Positions 25,101 to 35,752 of a DNA stretch of 64,000 bases are shown piece after piece. The notes below the pieces were generated by a model. That model had not been told where the DNA came from. It worked only from the letters and a program-made list of their open reading frames with translations, and ran no database searches. This DNA comes from Ciona savignyi. Lineage: Eukaryota; Chordata; Ascidiacea; Phlebobranchia; Cionidae. Position numbers and translations under genes: made by a program. How positions within the stretch are numbered: the stretch's first letter is position 1; every line of letters starts with the position of its first letter. The DNA lies in NCBI GenBank assembly GCA_000149265.1, contig CH003264.1, positions 173,825 through 237,824 of the forward strand, given 5' to 3'.

Positions 25101-25774
25101 AACGGAAATTCTTGAAACCTGTTAGAATTCAAATAAACTAACGTTTCCTTAGTAATTAGTATGCAACACATTGTAATAGCTCCAGTTACGGACTACTGGT
25201 TTGTCATTTTTGTACATTTTCGATGTATTTCCAAGTTATCACTCTTTAGTTTTACCAATTGAGGAATATATAGGAGCATCATATCTTTTACACTGTTGTA
25301 CTTTTCTCCACAAGCAAGAATTTAATTGAATGATGCACTGGTCTGGCATTATTGTTAGGATAGTATCAGTATGATAAGTTTAGGGCTAATTCATTGTAAG
25401 ACTGTTTTTATTTGTAATACATAAAGTGTGTCCTGGTATTAAGCGTTTTATATCACCTTTATCTGTTTAACCAGAATCAAGTAAATGCCATGAATGCACA
25501 GTGTGTTTCACAGTTAGTTCATCGGTTTATACAAAATAAATGAACCTGGTGTTACTTACGGCGTGCGTGCTCGTTTTTCCACATGAAAACGTGATCGGCG
25601 TAATGAAAATTTAAATCGTACACTTTTTGTTAAAACACACTGTTTTCCCGTTTAGGCCAGTCCTATCTTGCAACATGTGAATCATACGACCCGCAGTCAA
25701 ATGAATGGACCGACATTGCATCACTGAAAACCGGCAGGGCCGGTACTGTGGTTGTACACGTATGCCACATTTAA
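10187..25774 (+). CDS. KLHL5: Kelch-like BTB-BACK-Kelch protein of the KLHL1/4/5 group
   Basis: Likely substrate adaptor for a CUL3 ubiquitin ligase and/or actin-associated protein (family knowledge). Exons: 10187-10292, 13811-13975, 18000-18196, 18714-18770, 19380-19535, 19921-20098, 21089-21313, 21925-22087, 23869-24081, 24535-24647, 25656-25774. All joins keep frame and give 563 aa. The BTB domain (about 15-125) has QLCDVVIV and [15 protein letters not shown]. The BACK domain (about 130-250) has [15 protein letters not shown]. Six Kelch blades (about 275-560) carry paired GG, e.g. [15 protein letters not shown] and [17 protein letters not shown]. These phrases match KLHL1/4/5 rather than other KLHLs; which of the three is unresolved and tunicates may have one pro-ortholog. 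The start is supported by an in-frame TAG six bases before ATG. The long N-terminal tail of vertebrate members is absent unless an upstream exon was missed. An AATAAA lies at 26200-26205. Intron 1 contains the assembly gap, but no exon appears missing. Confidence 0.93.
10496..11037 (+). mobile_element. TIR element copy 1 (8-9 bp target duplication, contains the gap)
   Basis: Begins CCAGTATGGAAAGTA and ends ..CATTCCCATGCGGG, the inverted, diverged partner. It is flanked by ACCCCAGT(C) at 10488-10496 and 11038-11046. The left 310 bases are homologous to the reverse complement of copy 2 (11202-11584), including GTGTGCA motifs. No coding capacity; non-autonomous. The 8-9 bp duplication with long similar ends would fit Mutator-like, P or hAT elements; the superfamily is not settled. 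Confidence 0.8.
10806..10905. other. Assembly gap (100 N)
   Basis: Exactly 100 unresolved bases inside KLHL intron 1. It falls within a GTGTGCA-rich inverted-repeat element. Open reading frames across it are meaningless. Confidence 0.99.
11059..11733 (+). mobile_element. tRNA-derived SINE split by a TIR element
   Basis: Head gtccgaccggttggtctggt with B box ggttcgaaact at about 11110; tail ends in tattctatcctat. The middle is displaced by the 383-bp element at 11202-11584. Confidence 0.85.
11202..11584 (-). mobile_element. TIR element copy 2, inserted into a SINE
   Basis: Starts CCCGTATGGAAAGTA and ends TACTTTCCATACTGG (imperfect TIRs), flanked by the exact 9-bp repeat GGGTTGTAC (11193-11201 and 11585-11593). 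It interrupts a SINE whose two halves lie at 11059-11201 and 11585-11733. It is in opposite orientation to copy 1 and 383 bp long. Confidence 0.85.
11743..12368. mobile_element. 626-bp MITE with CAGGGTTCGAATTAA ends
   Basis: Inverted ends CAGGGTTCGAATTAA and TTAATTCGAACCCTG, flanked by CCGGT at 11738-11742 and 12369-12373 (5-bp match). The subterminal regions are also complementary in part (attcgcgaa types). No ORF. Inserted next to the tail of the SINE at 11059-11733. Confidence 0.75.
12935..14930. repeat. Pair of related repeats in KLHL introns 1 and 2
   Basis: 12935-13075 and 14790-14930 both start aaggccaaaaa, carry gagtaa/actcg motifs and end acgttttctactaaactgg or ccgttttctattctactgg. 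Identity unknown; ends not defined. Confidence 0.55.
13514..13722. repeat. Inverted repeat (about 45-bp arms)
   Basis: The purine-rich left arm (actaaaaagagggaaagcgg at about 13522) is complementary to 13677-13722. Resembles a MITE in KLHL intron 1, 90 bp before exon 2. Confidence 0.65.
16421..16540. repeat. Imperfect direct repeat of about 37 bp
   Basis: Copies at about 16421-16460 (tgcatgcagaaacaattgga) and 16501-16540 (tgcaagcagaaaccaatggg), each continuing ttcc..gg..acc. KLHL intron 2. Confidence 0.5.
16961..16985 (-). repeat. Short SINE fragment
   Basis: Contains gcaatgtccgttaagtgcct, the SINE core on the minus strand, in KLHL intron 2. Confidence 0.55.
17480..17550. repeat. Dispersed repeat, second copy at 43381-43450
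   Basis: Both copies carry gctaaca.caccgaa/agaa, tgattggacatttt/gg and ttcttat.atataa. Family unknown. Confidence 0.45.
22088..23868. other. KLHL intron 8 (1.8 kb)
   Basis: Low-complexity AT-rich sequence; nothing recognisable. The Kelch blades on both sides join in frame. Confidence 0.65.
24351..24466. repeat. Direct repeats plus a hairpin arm
   Basis: 24351-24383 and 24388-24421 are near-identical (cgcaatactatgcatac). 24449-24466 (gtctaatatcttactttc) is the inverse of 24388-24405. Confidence 0.75.
24665..24745 (-). repeat. SINE tail fragment
   Basis: tataggatattttat..gtccccat..caaattacctcgtg resembles the inverted SINE tail; KLHL intron 10. Confidence 0.45.
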
Positions 25775-26199
25775 TCAAAAACCGCTGCTACTGCGCCATA
25801 TGTTGTTACATGACGGTTTCAGAATTTTCCCTTGCATTTCTAGCCTTTTCGTGCAACATAATTCTCTTTTGTTCTTTACCTACAAGTTTGTAGTAAAACT
25901 TTAAAGCAGTGTTTTTTTCATTGTGGGCATGCTATTTCATGTACTTATAGCTGCATTTTTTAAACACATGCGTTATTATCCCCTACAAGGAAGAGCGTAT
26001 CCTCATGAATGCGTTAATTTGCCACAGAACTACAGGAAATCGCGCCATACGCCTTTAAAGCTCTTAAAAACACGTTTTAATCATCGGGTTTAAAAATACC
26101 GCTTTACTGTTGCGCCATCTCTATTTTCAGTTTTTTCTACAGAATTAACAACATGCACTATTATTGCTTGCGAGCACTGTGTTTAAATTACTTTTTAAT

Positions 26200-26205
26200 A
26201 ATAAA
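26200..26205 (+). terminator. Possible polyadenylation signal of the KLHL gene
   Basis: AATAAA about 425 bases after the stop; others exist nearby, so this is only the first good one. Confidence 0.35.
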
Positions 26206-27106
26206 GTAAACGGCCGACTTTGTTGTAACGATGTATTTTTTAACATGAATTTTTGTTTAGCCCGTTTTCACAAAAACAGTAGATTTGTTGCTTTGATTTT
26301 ATACTTAATCATTTTCACATTGTCCACCATTTAATTTTCAGTTATTCAAATAAAACAAATTAAAGAGGTTTTGTTTGTTTTCTATTTGACATATCATTTA
26401 ATTACGTTTTTTTTTTACAGTTAATTAGCATACTGGACTAAAATAGGTTTTTCCACTATCTTTCTTGTTTGGCGAAAAATCAAGGCCTTGTTTGAGGATT
26501 AGGCATTCGTTGTAATATAATCAGGCATAAAGTCTATATATATCCTGCCTCCGTATTGTCCTAATTAACGCAGTCTATGTGTTTTTTCAATAGCCATTTT
26601 CTGTGCGTTTAATTTTATTAACACTTGATTATTATTCATTTAATTTGTTAGCACTCGATATTCCAGTGTCTCTTCATAAAGTTTTACTAATCAAGACACT
26701 GCGTTTGGAAAGGAAGTTATAAATTGACAAGCTCTCTTTATTGGTTCCGGGTGTAAAATAGCGCGTTCTAAACGTATGCGCTATGTCAGCTAGTTGTGCT
26801 ACTCCACCAGCTGAAAGGTTGTGTAGGCCTATATAACTTTAAATTTACCTATCCTTGAAAAAAATAAAAAGGGATTAAAAGCATCCAATAGTCAATAGGA
26901 TTGAAACAGTGTAACGTTAGTCGGTAAGTGCGTAGACTTATTTATTTAATCGAAATCAAACGCTTGTTGTGTCGTTATGTCGAGGTAAGTGATTATGCCT
27001 TTAGTACACAATCCACGTTTTATGTTTTGCATTATCCAAGTGAAAGACATCGCTAAGTAATCATGGTAAAAAGAAGAACACGAAGAATAGTCGATCCATG
27101 CTTAAT

Positions 27107-27204
27107 GACCAATTAGTATAAATTAGATCTGGTCGGGCGAAATTAGTAAGATCTGGTATAAATTAGAAGTGACCAATTAGTATAAATTAGATCTGGTCGG
27201 GCGA
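27107..27204. repeat. 34-bp duplication
   Basis: 27107-27140 and 27171-27204 are the same 34 bases starting gaccaattagtataaattag, 30 bp apart, about 0.5 kb upstream of FOXRED2-A. Confidence 0.85.
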
Positions 27205-27639
27205 TCTTTTTTTAATTTGCAATCTGTGTAGACTTTCTTTAATTTGCTCATTTCTTTTTCACTTTAATCGCAACGACTTATTTAAAATAGTCTGACGAGA
27301 AGTTCGCTCGTAAATGTACCCGAAGGGGATTTTATTTGTAATTCTTTCGGTAGTAAACAAAGTACTTAGCAGACACGTTCAAATAAAGTTTGATGGTTTC
27401 GTTTTTACGCCCTCACGTTTTGATTGCTGAGACGTCTTAAAACGTGCTTGCTAAGCACACGTAAGACGGTATATGAAACAGAAGAAAGAACATATGCTTG
27501 GTTCTTAGAGTCAAAAGGTTCAGTAGTTAAAGTTAAACTGCCCGTTAATATGTATGCTTTTACGTTAAGAAGGAGCACGTTGTCATTTAGTTTTTTATAA
27601 CTTGTTTTTTTATACGATTATTTATTTAAAAAGGTTTAA

Positions 27640-27690
27640 CCATATTGTGATAAATCATTGTTATTTCAGCTTGGTTTTGTTAAATTCAGA
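27640..27690 (+). promoter_or_regulatory. Conserved 3' splice site before the FOXRED2-A start
   Basis: ttgttatttcag|cttggt ends at 27669, 21 bases before the ATG. The same block precedes copy C (43814) and a weaker form precedes D (50196). It suggests a 5'UTR intron or a spliced-leader acceptor. A strong donor (gtcgag|gtaagt) lies at about 26982. Confidence 0.5.
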
Positions 27691-30600
27691 ATGACTAGTT
27701 TGTCTAGTTTTGCACTTGCTCTGTGCTTGTGCTTATGCCTTACCTTTGTAAACGGCAACAAATATGATGAAGCACTCTCTAGCACTGAGACTCCCAACTA
27801 CAAAGAATATTGTGTGATCGGTGCTGGGCCAGGTGGACTTCAAATGGCTTATTTCTTAGAAAATGCTGCCAGAGATTATATTGTTTTTGAAAAAGGTAAA
27901 GCATTTAGCCTGAAGTACGTTCTTTTTTATTACAAACTTATATTTTTACAACAGGTTATGGCGCTGGCACCTTCTATTTGAAGTATCCAATCCATAGATT
28001 GCTTATTAGCATTAACAAGAGAAACACTGGTAAAACAAACAAAGAATTTAACTTCCGACATGACTGGAATTCGCTTGTCAGCCATGATGAATCGTTGCAG
28101 ATGACCAAATATTCTGAGGTGCATGTCATACCCATTTATTTATTCGAGTACCAGTATTTATCCAATTTATTTTATTTTTTATATAATTTACTTAATTATT
28201 TATCTCACCGAATAGCTTGGTGGTTAAGTGCGCCTCTCAGCAAAAGGGGTGCAGGTTCAAAACTGGTTGCAAACTAATTGAGTTCTTGTGCAAGTCACTT
28301 AGCATTGGCTAAACCCACCAGCCCTATTGGGTTAAAAACCAAAATTAAAAAATGCCCCAATAACTCACTGTAACAGCTTGGGTAACCTGACAGTGGGGCG
28401 AAGATCTACTCGTGTGATTCGCTCTTGCATTTTTCCATTTACAGGGATAAACATAAATACCGGTACCTATTTTGTTAGGTAAACATGCTACAATTAATAC
28501 AATGACAACTATTAATTATATTATCCAGTAAATGTAAATATGGAGCATTAATATTTTACAGGATTTCTTCCCACCTGCTGACACACTGGTCCAGTATTTA
28601 AACGATTTTGCCACAAAACTGAATCTTAAAATCCAATACAACTCAACCATTCATGATGTAATGAAGCGAGAAGATAAATTGTTCCAAATGTGGGACCAAC
28701 ATGACAACACTTACACTTGTAAATACGTCATCATGGCGACTGGAATCGCAAAACCAAAAAGAACCACAATTTCAAGGTATGGCATGCACAGTTTTTTTAA
28801 GCATGTACTTGTTTAAATGTATCTTCAACTACCCAACTGGGCACAGATATTAGATAAATCTTTTTCCTGAATTGTAACGACACAGCGTTCCCTTACACTT
28901 TGGGTTAAAAATAAGTTTTTACCAATAATGCATTTTTTGGATTTCGGATAACCAGGATTAAATAGGATATTCCTGTTTACCCGTAAGTGGGAAAACCAAG
29001 GGGGTTGACATACGGGCAATCGTCAGATCACCTAATGCCCCACTGTCGGATTACCGAAGCTATTGCAGTGTGTTATGTATGAATTACGTATGTTCCTTCA
29101 ATTTAGTAGAACACAATTGGGCAATGTCCGTTAAGAACCTTGCCCAAGGATACAACCGGCTAGTTAGCGACCAGTTTCGAACCTATAACTTTTCGGTTGA
29201 AAGGCGATGCACTTACTTACCAGACTAATCCGTTAAACAATCTTCCAGGCCATGAATATGTGGATGGATATGAAGACCTTTCGGTCAACAGATCTGACTT
29301 CGAAAAGCAAAGTGTTCTTATTCTTGGACGAGGCAACGCTGCTCACGAGACTGCACAGCATATTATGGGCAACACAAATGTTATTCATATGATGTCACGG
29401 TCGACCACACGCTTGGCATGGGCAACCCATTACGTTGGTGATCTAAGAGCACTGAACAATGGCATTCTCGACACTTACCAACTAAAATCGCTTGATGGTC
29501 TTTTTGAAGGTAAAATTTTGATTCTTAGTTTTACATAATTAAAGCATAAACTATTTCATGAGATGCGAGGAACAAAAAAATGCAATTTTTATTTTTGTAA
29601 AAATATTTGAGCGTTATGGGTACTAAGGTATATTCTTAATTAACACCGTGCATGTAAATAGTTGTTAAGCTACTGCCAAGTGTGTTTATTACTAACATAA
29701 TCATTCAGGTACAAATAACCAATTTTGTGGTTCCAACAGTGGTGCCATAAGTTGTTTTGAGTTGTATTGTGCCGTTTTCCATTTATCTACTTTACGTGTT
29801 AAGAAAATGTTTCTTGTGACAAGTGTTTAAAGAGCCATTTGTCCTATCTATCTTCCTTTTTAGTAGTTTTTGTAGTAAAAAAGTAGCTTTTTATTTTTAA
29901 ATACAATGACAGCTTTTATACCCATGGCCTACATTTATATGTATATGAAATAAAGTATGATATTTATTTAATAACAATTATTTTCTTAAGGTGATGTCAA
30001 TGAATTGATTGTTACAAAAAGTCCTTTAGATGGAAGGTTGTATATATTGCATGATAACAAAACTTTAACTTCTCCTGGACAAGACAAATTACCAAGTATG
30101 CCATCGTTATATGTTACTTATATTTTAAGAAGAGAAGTTAAATTCTTGTATCATCCACATGTACAAATAAACTGCATGATCTAGCAGTAAATGATATGAT
30201 CTACTTCTGGGTGTCATCCAAATCGAACCGAGTAGAATCATGATAATGAACCTCACATGCATGCATGTGCTTGTATACTTTTAAAAGATAAAATGACCAA
30301 TATTTACTTCATTTTTTATTGTAGTAACAATCAAGGTCTAGCATTTTTCATTATGCAAAGTTAAATTTTCTGGCATACATTATTTGAACCAATATTTGTA
30401 CACAGTGTACGCCATTTTTCGAACCCTGTTACAACACATTCGATTAAGCTTAATATTATATTCATACACAAGCTGATACATATAACCCCCAACATTAACA
30501 GTAAACCAACTTTTTTTCTTTTATATGGTGGATCATGAAGCCAAACAAAGTTAGCTTTTTAGTTGTGAAAAGGCATCTGCCTAAAATAACACATACCGGT

Positions 30601-32857
30601 AATGATAGGATAGGATAATTTTTATGTTTAACCCCGTGAATGGGATAACCAAATGGGTTAACACACAGGCAATCGTCAGAACACCTCGCGCCCATCGCCA
30701 GGTTACTGGAGCTTTTTCCGTATGTTGTGTATGATTCACACGTTTCTTTAATTTTAAGGACCCAACCGACTAGCTAGCAACCAGTTTCGAACCTGCAACC
30801 TTTCGCTTGAAAGGCGTCGCTCTTAATTATCAGACTATCTTGTTGGACTAAAACTTGATTGTTTGACTGATATAATTAGGGTAAAAACCTTGATGGATTA
30901 TAACATTATTATTATTATCCTAATGTATTATAATTATGTGGATAAATGCTTTGTAAAAATGTATTTAAAACAATTGACATGATAGACTCGAGCAACATAC
31001 TACACAATATTTTTCAGTATATACAGTACATCGCTATTTAGTCTTGCAACAAGTTGATAACATCCTACGGACCGTAGTTTGCCGATGTCTGCTTTAAAGT
31101 AATCTCCCTATTGTAACCAACAGAATGCTCTCTGATAGCTCCAGTAACCTGGCCGTGGACACACATTATTCAGACATATTCATAAACTGTAAAGCCTATC
31201 TGGTGTTTTCCCTCTCCCAAGAATAAGAATAAAGACATATTTTTATGATAGAAATCCTATGTATATATTTAAGCAAGCCACCGGACTATTTAGTGTAGAT
31301 AGTTATTCCATGATTACACTTTACAATTGGATACCACACAAAACAATTAAGCATACATTTTAAGCTAAACTATCTGTTCAATTCCCAGCCGTTACGAATG
31401 ATGCTGTGCGAGATGGGTATGATCGCATCATCAGGTGTTTAGGATTTGAATTCGATTTCGACATTTTCCATCCCTCGTTGGTTGTAAACCGCGCTGGAAA
31501 CTCGCGCAAAGGGAAATACCCCAGGATCAGTTTCTTGTTTGAGGCCCTTGGGTCAAGAAATCTTTACTTTGCAGGTATGAACGCACTTTTATATTGATAT
31601 AAGCAATGTTGGTAGATACTGTAATGTTAATAGGTACAGTAGGTTATACATAGTTTAGTTTATTTTTTTAACATATAACTGATCTTTTTATTTATTATAA
31701 TTCAGAGCATTAGATATCACTTGACCAATTGTTGGTATTGTGTATGAATAATAGGATTGGATCTTATGTAATCAACAAAACTTTAATTATATTTGCACTT
31801 ATTTAATATTCAGGCACAAACGCTCATTCACTGGACCATCGTAAATCAGCTGGTGGATTCATCCACGGATATAGATACACAGCACGATCTCTGCATCATG
31901 CCTTGGAATGGAAAAACCATGGAGTTCAATGGCCTGCTGTTAAATTCAACAACCCAATGGATCTAATTCCTCATATCTTGAAACGTGTTAATGAGGTAAA
32001 TTTTAATCGAAGAAGTTGACATTAAAACAGGTTAAACAAGTTAAAAAAGTTGTGCAGAATTTCCACCTTGATCCATCATATGACACAACACTATGTAACA
32101 CAACAATATAACACAAAACTATGCACAATATAACACAAGACTATATAACATAACACAACACTATACAGAACTTTCACCTTGATCTATCATTTGACGCAAC
32201 ACTAAGTTTAATCTTATTCATAATTTCCAGGCCTCTGACATATACCAGATGTTTTCTGCCCTCTGTGATGTTGTTATTTTCGGAGAAGACAAAATATCGT
32301 CCACCTACTTGGAGGCTTATCCTTGCTCAATGCTAAGTCGACTTCCAAGGGTAACAGGTCATCCGACTCCAGAAGGAATAATGGTGATCGCTATGGAATA
32401 CGGGAAGAACTTCTCCGGTGCCGGGAAGGATCCGTTCCATGACGAGCGCGTCACAAACGAACCGTCTCAAGCTCACCAGTCCAACTTTCTCCACCCTGTG
32501 ATGTACTACTACAACCACCTCATCACAGACCAAATGTTTATCGGCAAACACAAAGACTGGATCTTGCCAGTGCCTGACAGAATCTTGCACATTGTTGAAG
32601 ATTTCGTTACCAAGTTTGACGCGCCAAACCCTCACGTTCTTATGTTAAGAAGGTTCTTGGAGGATAACCTTGGTGTTGATCTCCGACATTGGTTTGCTGA
32701 ATACTGCTTCATGTTTTCTTTACTCGATGCAAATCTTCCGATTGGATGCAACATGACAGCGAATGATGGTTCGGCAAATATGCTCTTCCAAACTCCTGTA
32801 CTCGATGGAATCTTTTTGCCCGAAAACCTTTTACCAATCCCTACCTTGACATACTAG
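27691..32857 (+). CDS. FOXRED2: FOXRED2-like flavoprotein, array copy A (one +1 frameshift)
   Basis: FOXRED2/ERFAD is an ER-lumen FAD oxidoreductase linked to ER-associated degradation. Exons: 27691-27895, 27955-28118, 28562-28776, 29249-29509, 29991-30095, 31389-31574, 31814-31995, 32231-32857; about 647 aa if the frame is kept (human about 684). A signal peptide ([14 protein letters not shown]) is followed by the FAD Rossmann loop [16 protein letters not shown], the IMATGIAKP turn, a second Rossmann loop [10 protein letters not shown] (NADPH type), [20 protein letters not shown] and [19 protein letters not shown]. Exon 3 is 215 nt against 214 in every other copy. The extra A lies in the five-A run 28756-28760 and gives a stop early in exon 4. 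Without it the exon end reads KPKEPQFQG, as expected. This is a real lesion or a homopolymer error. The intron that splits exon 4 in copies B, D and E is absent. Confidence 0.88.
28206..28465 (+). mobile_element. SINE copy
   Basis: Head has an A-box-like tagcttggtggttaag and a B-box-like ggttcaaaactgg; FOXRED2-A intron 2. Diverged. Confidence 0.75.
28962..29233 (-). mobile_element. SINE copy abutting a 3' splice site
   Basis: Ends about 15 bp before the exon 4 acceptor of FOXRED2-A (29248). Its inverted head supplies ccagactaatccg, a possible branch site. Confidence 0.85.
30605..30849 (-). mobile_element. SINE copy
   Basis: In FOXRED2-A intron 5, with an internal deletion before acccaaccgactagc; tail aggataggata. 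Confidence 0.82.
32055..32206. repeat. Internal duplication and aacacaacactat minisatellite
   Basis: In FOXRED2-A intron 7; cagaatttccaccttgatcc (32056) recurs at 32165 with changes, separated by repeated aacacaa(c)actat units. Confidence 0.75.
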
Positions 32858-34401
32858 CGGTACAAAACTATCTAACATTGTAGATGGAATGCGAAAGTGT
32901 AGAATAGCATGAGTGGAACACATAGAATTAAAACTTTAAAATATGGGATAAATATAAAATAAAATTGATTATACTTTTAAAAAGTCTAACAGAAATTTTA
33001 TTATAAAATCGTACAATTTTTTACTGTGTTGCATTGGTCATCTGGGTGGATGTAAATTTATGTTGAAAAATGTTAGGTACGATTGACAAACATTGTGCCA
33101 AATAACAATTTAATTGTTTCTTTATTAAATTATTGATCTAAATTTTTAAAACTATGGAGTACAGTGTTCCATTAATTTCACTTTGGCAAAACGAAGTTAC
33201 ATTTGTTCCATTTTAACAACTGATTTAGACGCCTTTAAATTTTTAACACACAACCCTTTGTTTTATTCCCAACTTTTCATATTCACAAAATGATTGGGTT
33301 TGGTAATTGGGTTACATAACAGTGACACATTGGAATAATGGTAACTTACTTTTATTGCTTAGGCTTTTGTCTTGTTTATATTTCTGTGAAATCAAAGTTT
33401 TTATAAAGATTTTATTTAATGAAATGTTGCATTTTGTGTTTTGTGCAGGAACTGTTGCCAAATGAGATTATGTGTCAAAAGTTATCATTGTATTTTAATT
33501 CTATTTTCTGTGTCCGAAATGGTTTCTTCACTGCAATACTTCTTCATTGTAAAAGATGTAATATATTTTCAGTCATGCAGTGTAATATGGAATCGTTAGA
33601 ATCAATCGCTTTAGTTAAATCATTATTGAATTGTAAATCACAGTCCATTTTTCGCTGTATATTAACAATACACAAAGGAGAAACCTTATCTTTGTTGTGA
33701 CATGAATTTTTTTCCGATTGCTAATTAAAGTTGGTAACACGTCTAAATCGTATAACAGATTTTATGTTTTTTTTTACATGATGATGAGCCCCTCTAAGAA
33801 TATCATTATACATTTTTTGTTTTAAAAATTGGAGTTCTAAGATGGATTAGTGTTTTTAATCAAGGCAAAGGCATTTTTTACAAACTTTAGTTTATCAGGC
33901 ATTATTCGTGTATGTTTGTGTACCTGTATCACACACATCCCTTGTTTTGCAGATTAAGGGAATATGTTGAAACAAAGATTTGTTTATTGCAGTCAGACGG
34001 TAAGGTATTTTTAAAGGTATTAAAGTTTATACAGAATGGGTGCGAAGGCCTTTTTAAAAGATTTATTTAACATTGTAATAAATAAGTGGCATACATCCAA
34101 GCAATTTATTTTAGTAGGTAAGGTTATATATCATTTTTTGGATGTCTTAACATTGGGTAAACTGTTTGTTAATTGTTCAAAAAATGCCTTGTCTTACGAT
34201 AAAATGGTTTTAGCTCACAAAAGGCTTAAAACCCAGCAAATGTTATATATTGAAATAATACAGTGCCGATAGGTCAATATAGGATAGATAGATTTTCTGA
34301 CTTATTTAGGGCTTGGTTTAATATTCACTGTTTTCCATTGTTTATGGACAAGAGCAATTAACTCCGGTCGCTTTAATTCAGTGGAGTCAAATAATTCATT
34401 T

Positions 34402-34712
34402 GTCCGACCGGTTAGTCTGGTGGTTCGACTTGTTCCGACCGAAAGGTTGCACATATGAAACTGACCGCTAACTCGCCGGTTGTGTCCTTGGGCAACGTTG
34501 GTTGTGGTCTTTAGAACACACTTTATTGACATTGCCTGAATCCAGCGGATTAATGGGTTCTACCTAAGTGAAGGAATGTGTAAATCATACACAACGCACT
34601 GCAATAGCTCCGGTAACCCGACAGTGGGCACGATGTGATCTACCTATTACCCGTGTGTTAACCCCCTTGATGTTCCTATTCACGGGGATAAACATAATTA
34701 TCCTATCCTATC
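34402..34712 (+). mobile_element. SINE copy
   Basis: Nearly full length (gtccgaccggttagtctggt to tatcctatcctatc), in the A-B intergenic region. Close to consensus. Confidence 0.87.
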
Positions 34713-35092
34713 ATTAAAATGGGAAATTACATTAAACAACAAGACCCTGCAACATATTTTATGACAATCTGTTCCACAGACTTCACATCAGTATCAGTGA
34801 AACGAACACAGGTTTAAAAGTAAGTGAACTCACCTGCTGGTCACTATTGCTATTGAATCTTTGCTGATGAATAAATTTTTACAGGTAGGTATATAGCCTA
34901 TTAGATTAAAGATATACACAAACAATACCAACATTAAATAAATATTAATAGTTGTAAATGTTTTTATTAAAAACAGATCTTAAAAAACTTTAATTGACCG
35001 CACAAATACATTTTTTGATCATATAACTAATCTTTTAGAGCATTAGCTATCACTTAGCCAATTGTATAAGTTTTATGAATCAACCCAAGAAG

Positions 35093-35380
35093 AGTAGGAT
35101 AGGATCGGTTATTCATGTTTATCCCCGTGAGTGGGAAAACCAAGGGGGCTAACACACAGGCATTCGTCAGATCACCTCGCGCCCACCGTCAGGTTACAAG
35201 TTGTTGCGTATGATTCACATGTTCCTTTAATTTGATAGACACCATTAATTCGCCTGGTTTAGGCAACATCTGTTAATTGCCTTGCCCAAGAAAACAACCA
35301 AATAGCTAGCGATCAGTTTTGAACCTTAAACCTTTCGGTTAAAAGGCGTTGCACTTAACCACCAGACTAACCGGTCAGGC
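35093..35380 (-). mobile_element. SINE copy inside the FOXRED2 remnant
   Basis: Tail aggataggat to ccagactaaccggtcagg. It splits the old intron 6 of the decayed copy. Confidence 0.85.
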
Positions 35381-35666
35381 TAATTAAAAATACAGAGTAA
35401 GACAATTACAAACATGTGTCGGATTCCCACAAGTCTAAAGTAGAAAAATTTGTAAAAACATAATATGGCAATTTATACTGAATTTGTAATGGCAGTGAAT
35501 AAAACACAGGGTTTATTTTTTTATTGGCGTCTGATGGCAGTTGGTTATGATGTTCTTTTGTAAAACTAATGCAATTAACAGGATGATTGCGGCCAAGGTG
35601 ATTTGCCACAAAATAAATAAAAAAGCAGTTATAAACCACTTTGACTAACCTTTCTTCAAACCGTAA

Positions 35667-35752
35667 CTATATCACATATTTTGGTATACCCATATCACAT
35701 ACTTTGGTATGACCATACCACATACTCTGGTTTGACCATATCACATAATTGA
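35667..35752. repeat. Minisatellite, 23-bp unit x ~3.7
   Basis: Tandem units of the type ccatatcacatactttggta(tga) with small changes, in the A-B intergenic region. Confidence 0.8.

Larger units (their letters stand above)
25775..27690. other. Intergenic, KLHL to FOXRED2-A
   Basis: Contains the KLHL 3'UTR, a 34-bp duplication (27107-27204) and presumably the promoter of the FOXRED2 array. A donor-like site at 26982 may end a 5'UTR exon. Confidence 0.5.

Noticed and set aside
33419..34272. Two small open frames after FOXRED2-A
   Set aside because: AT-rich, no recognisable domain, no splice context; likely 3'UTR or chance.
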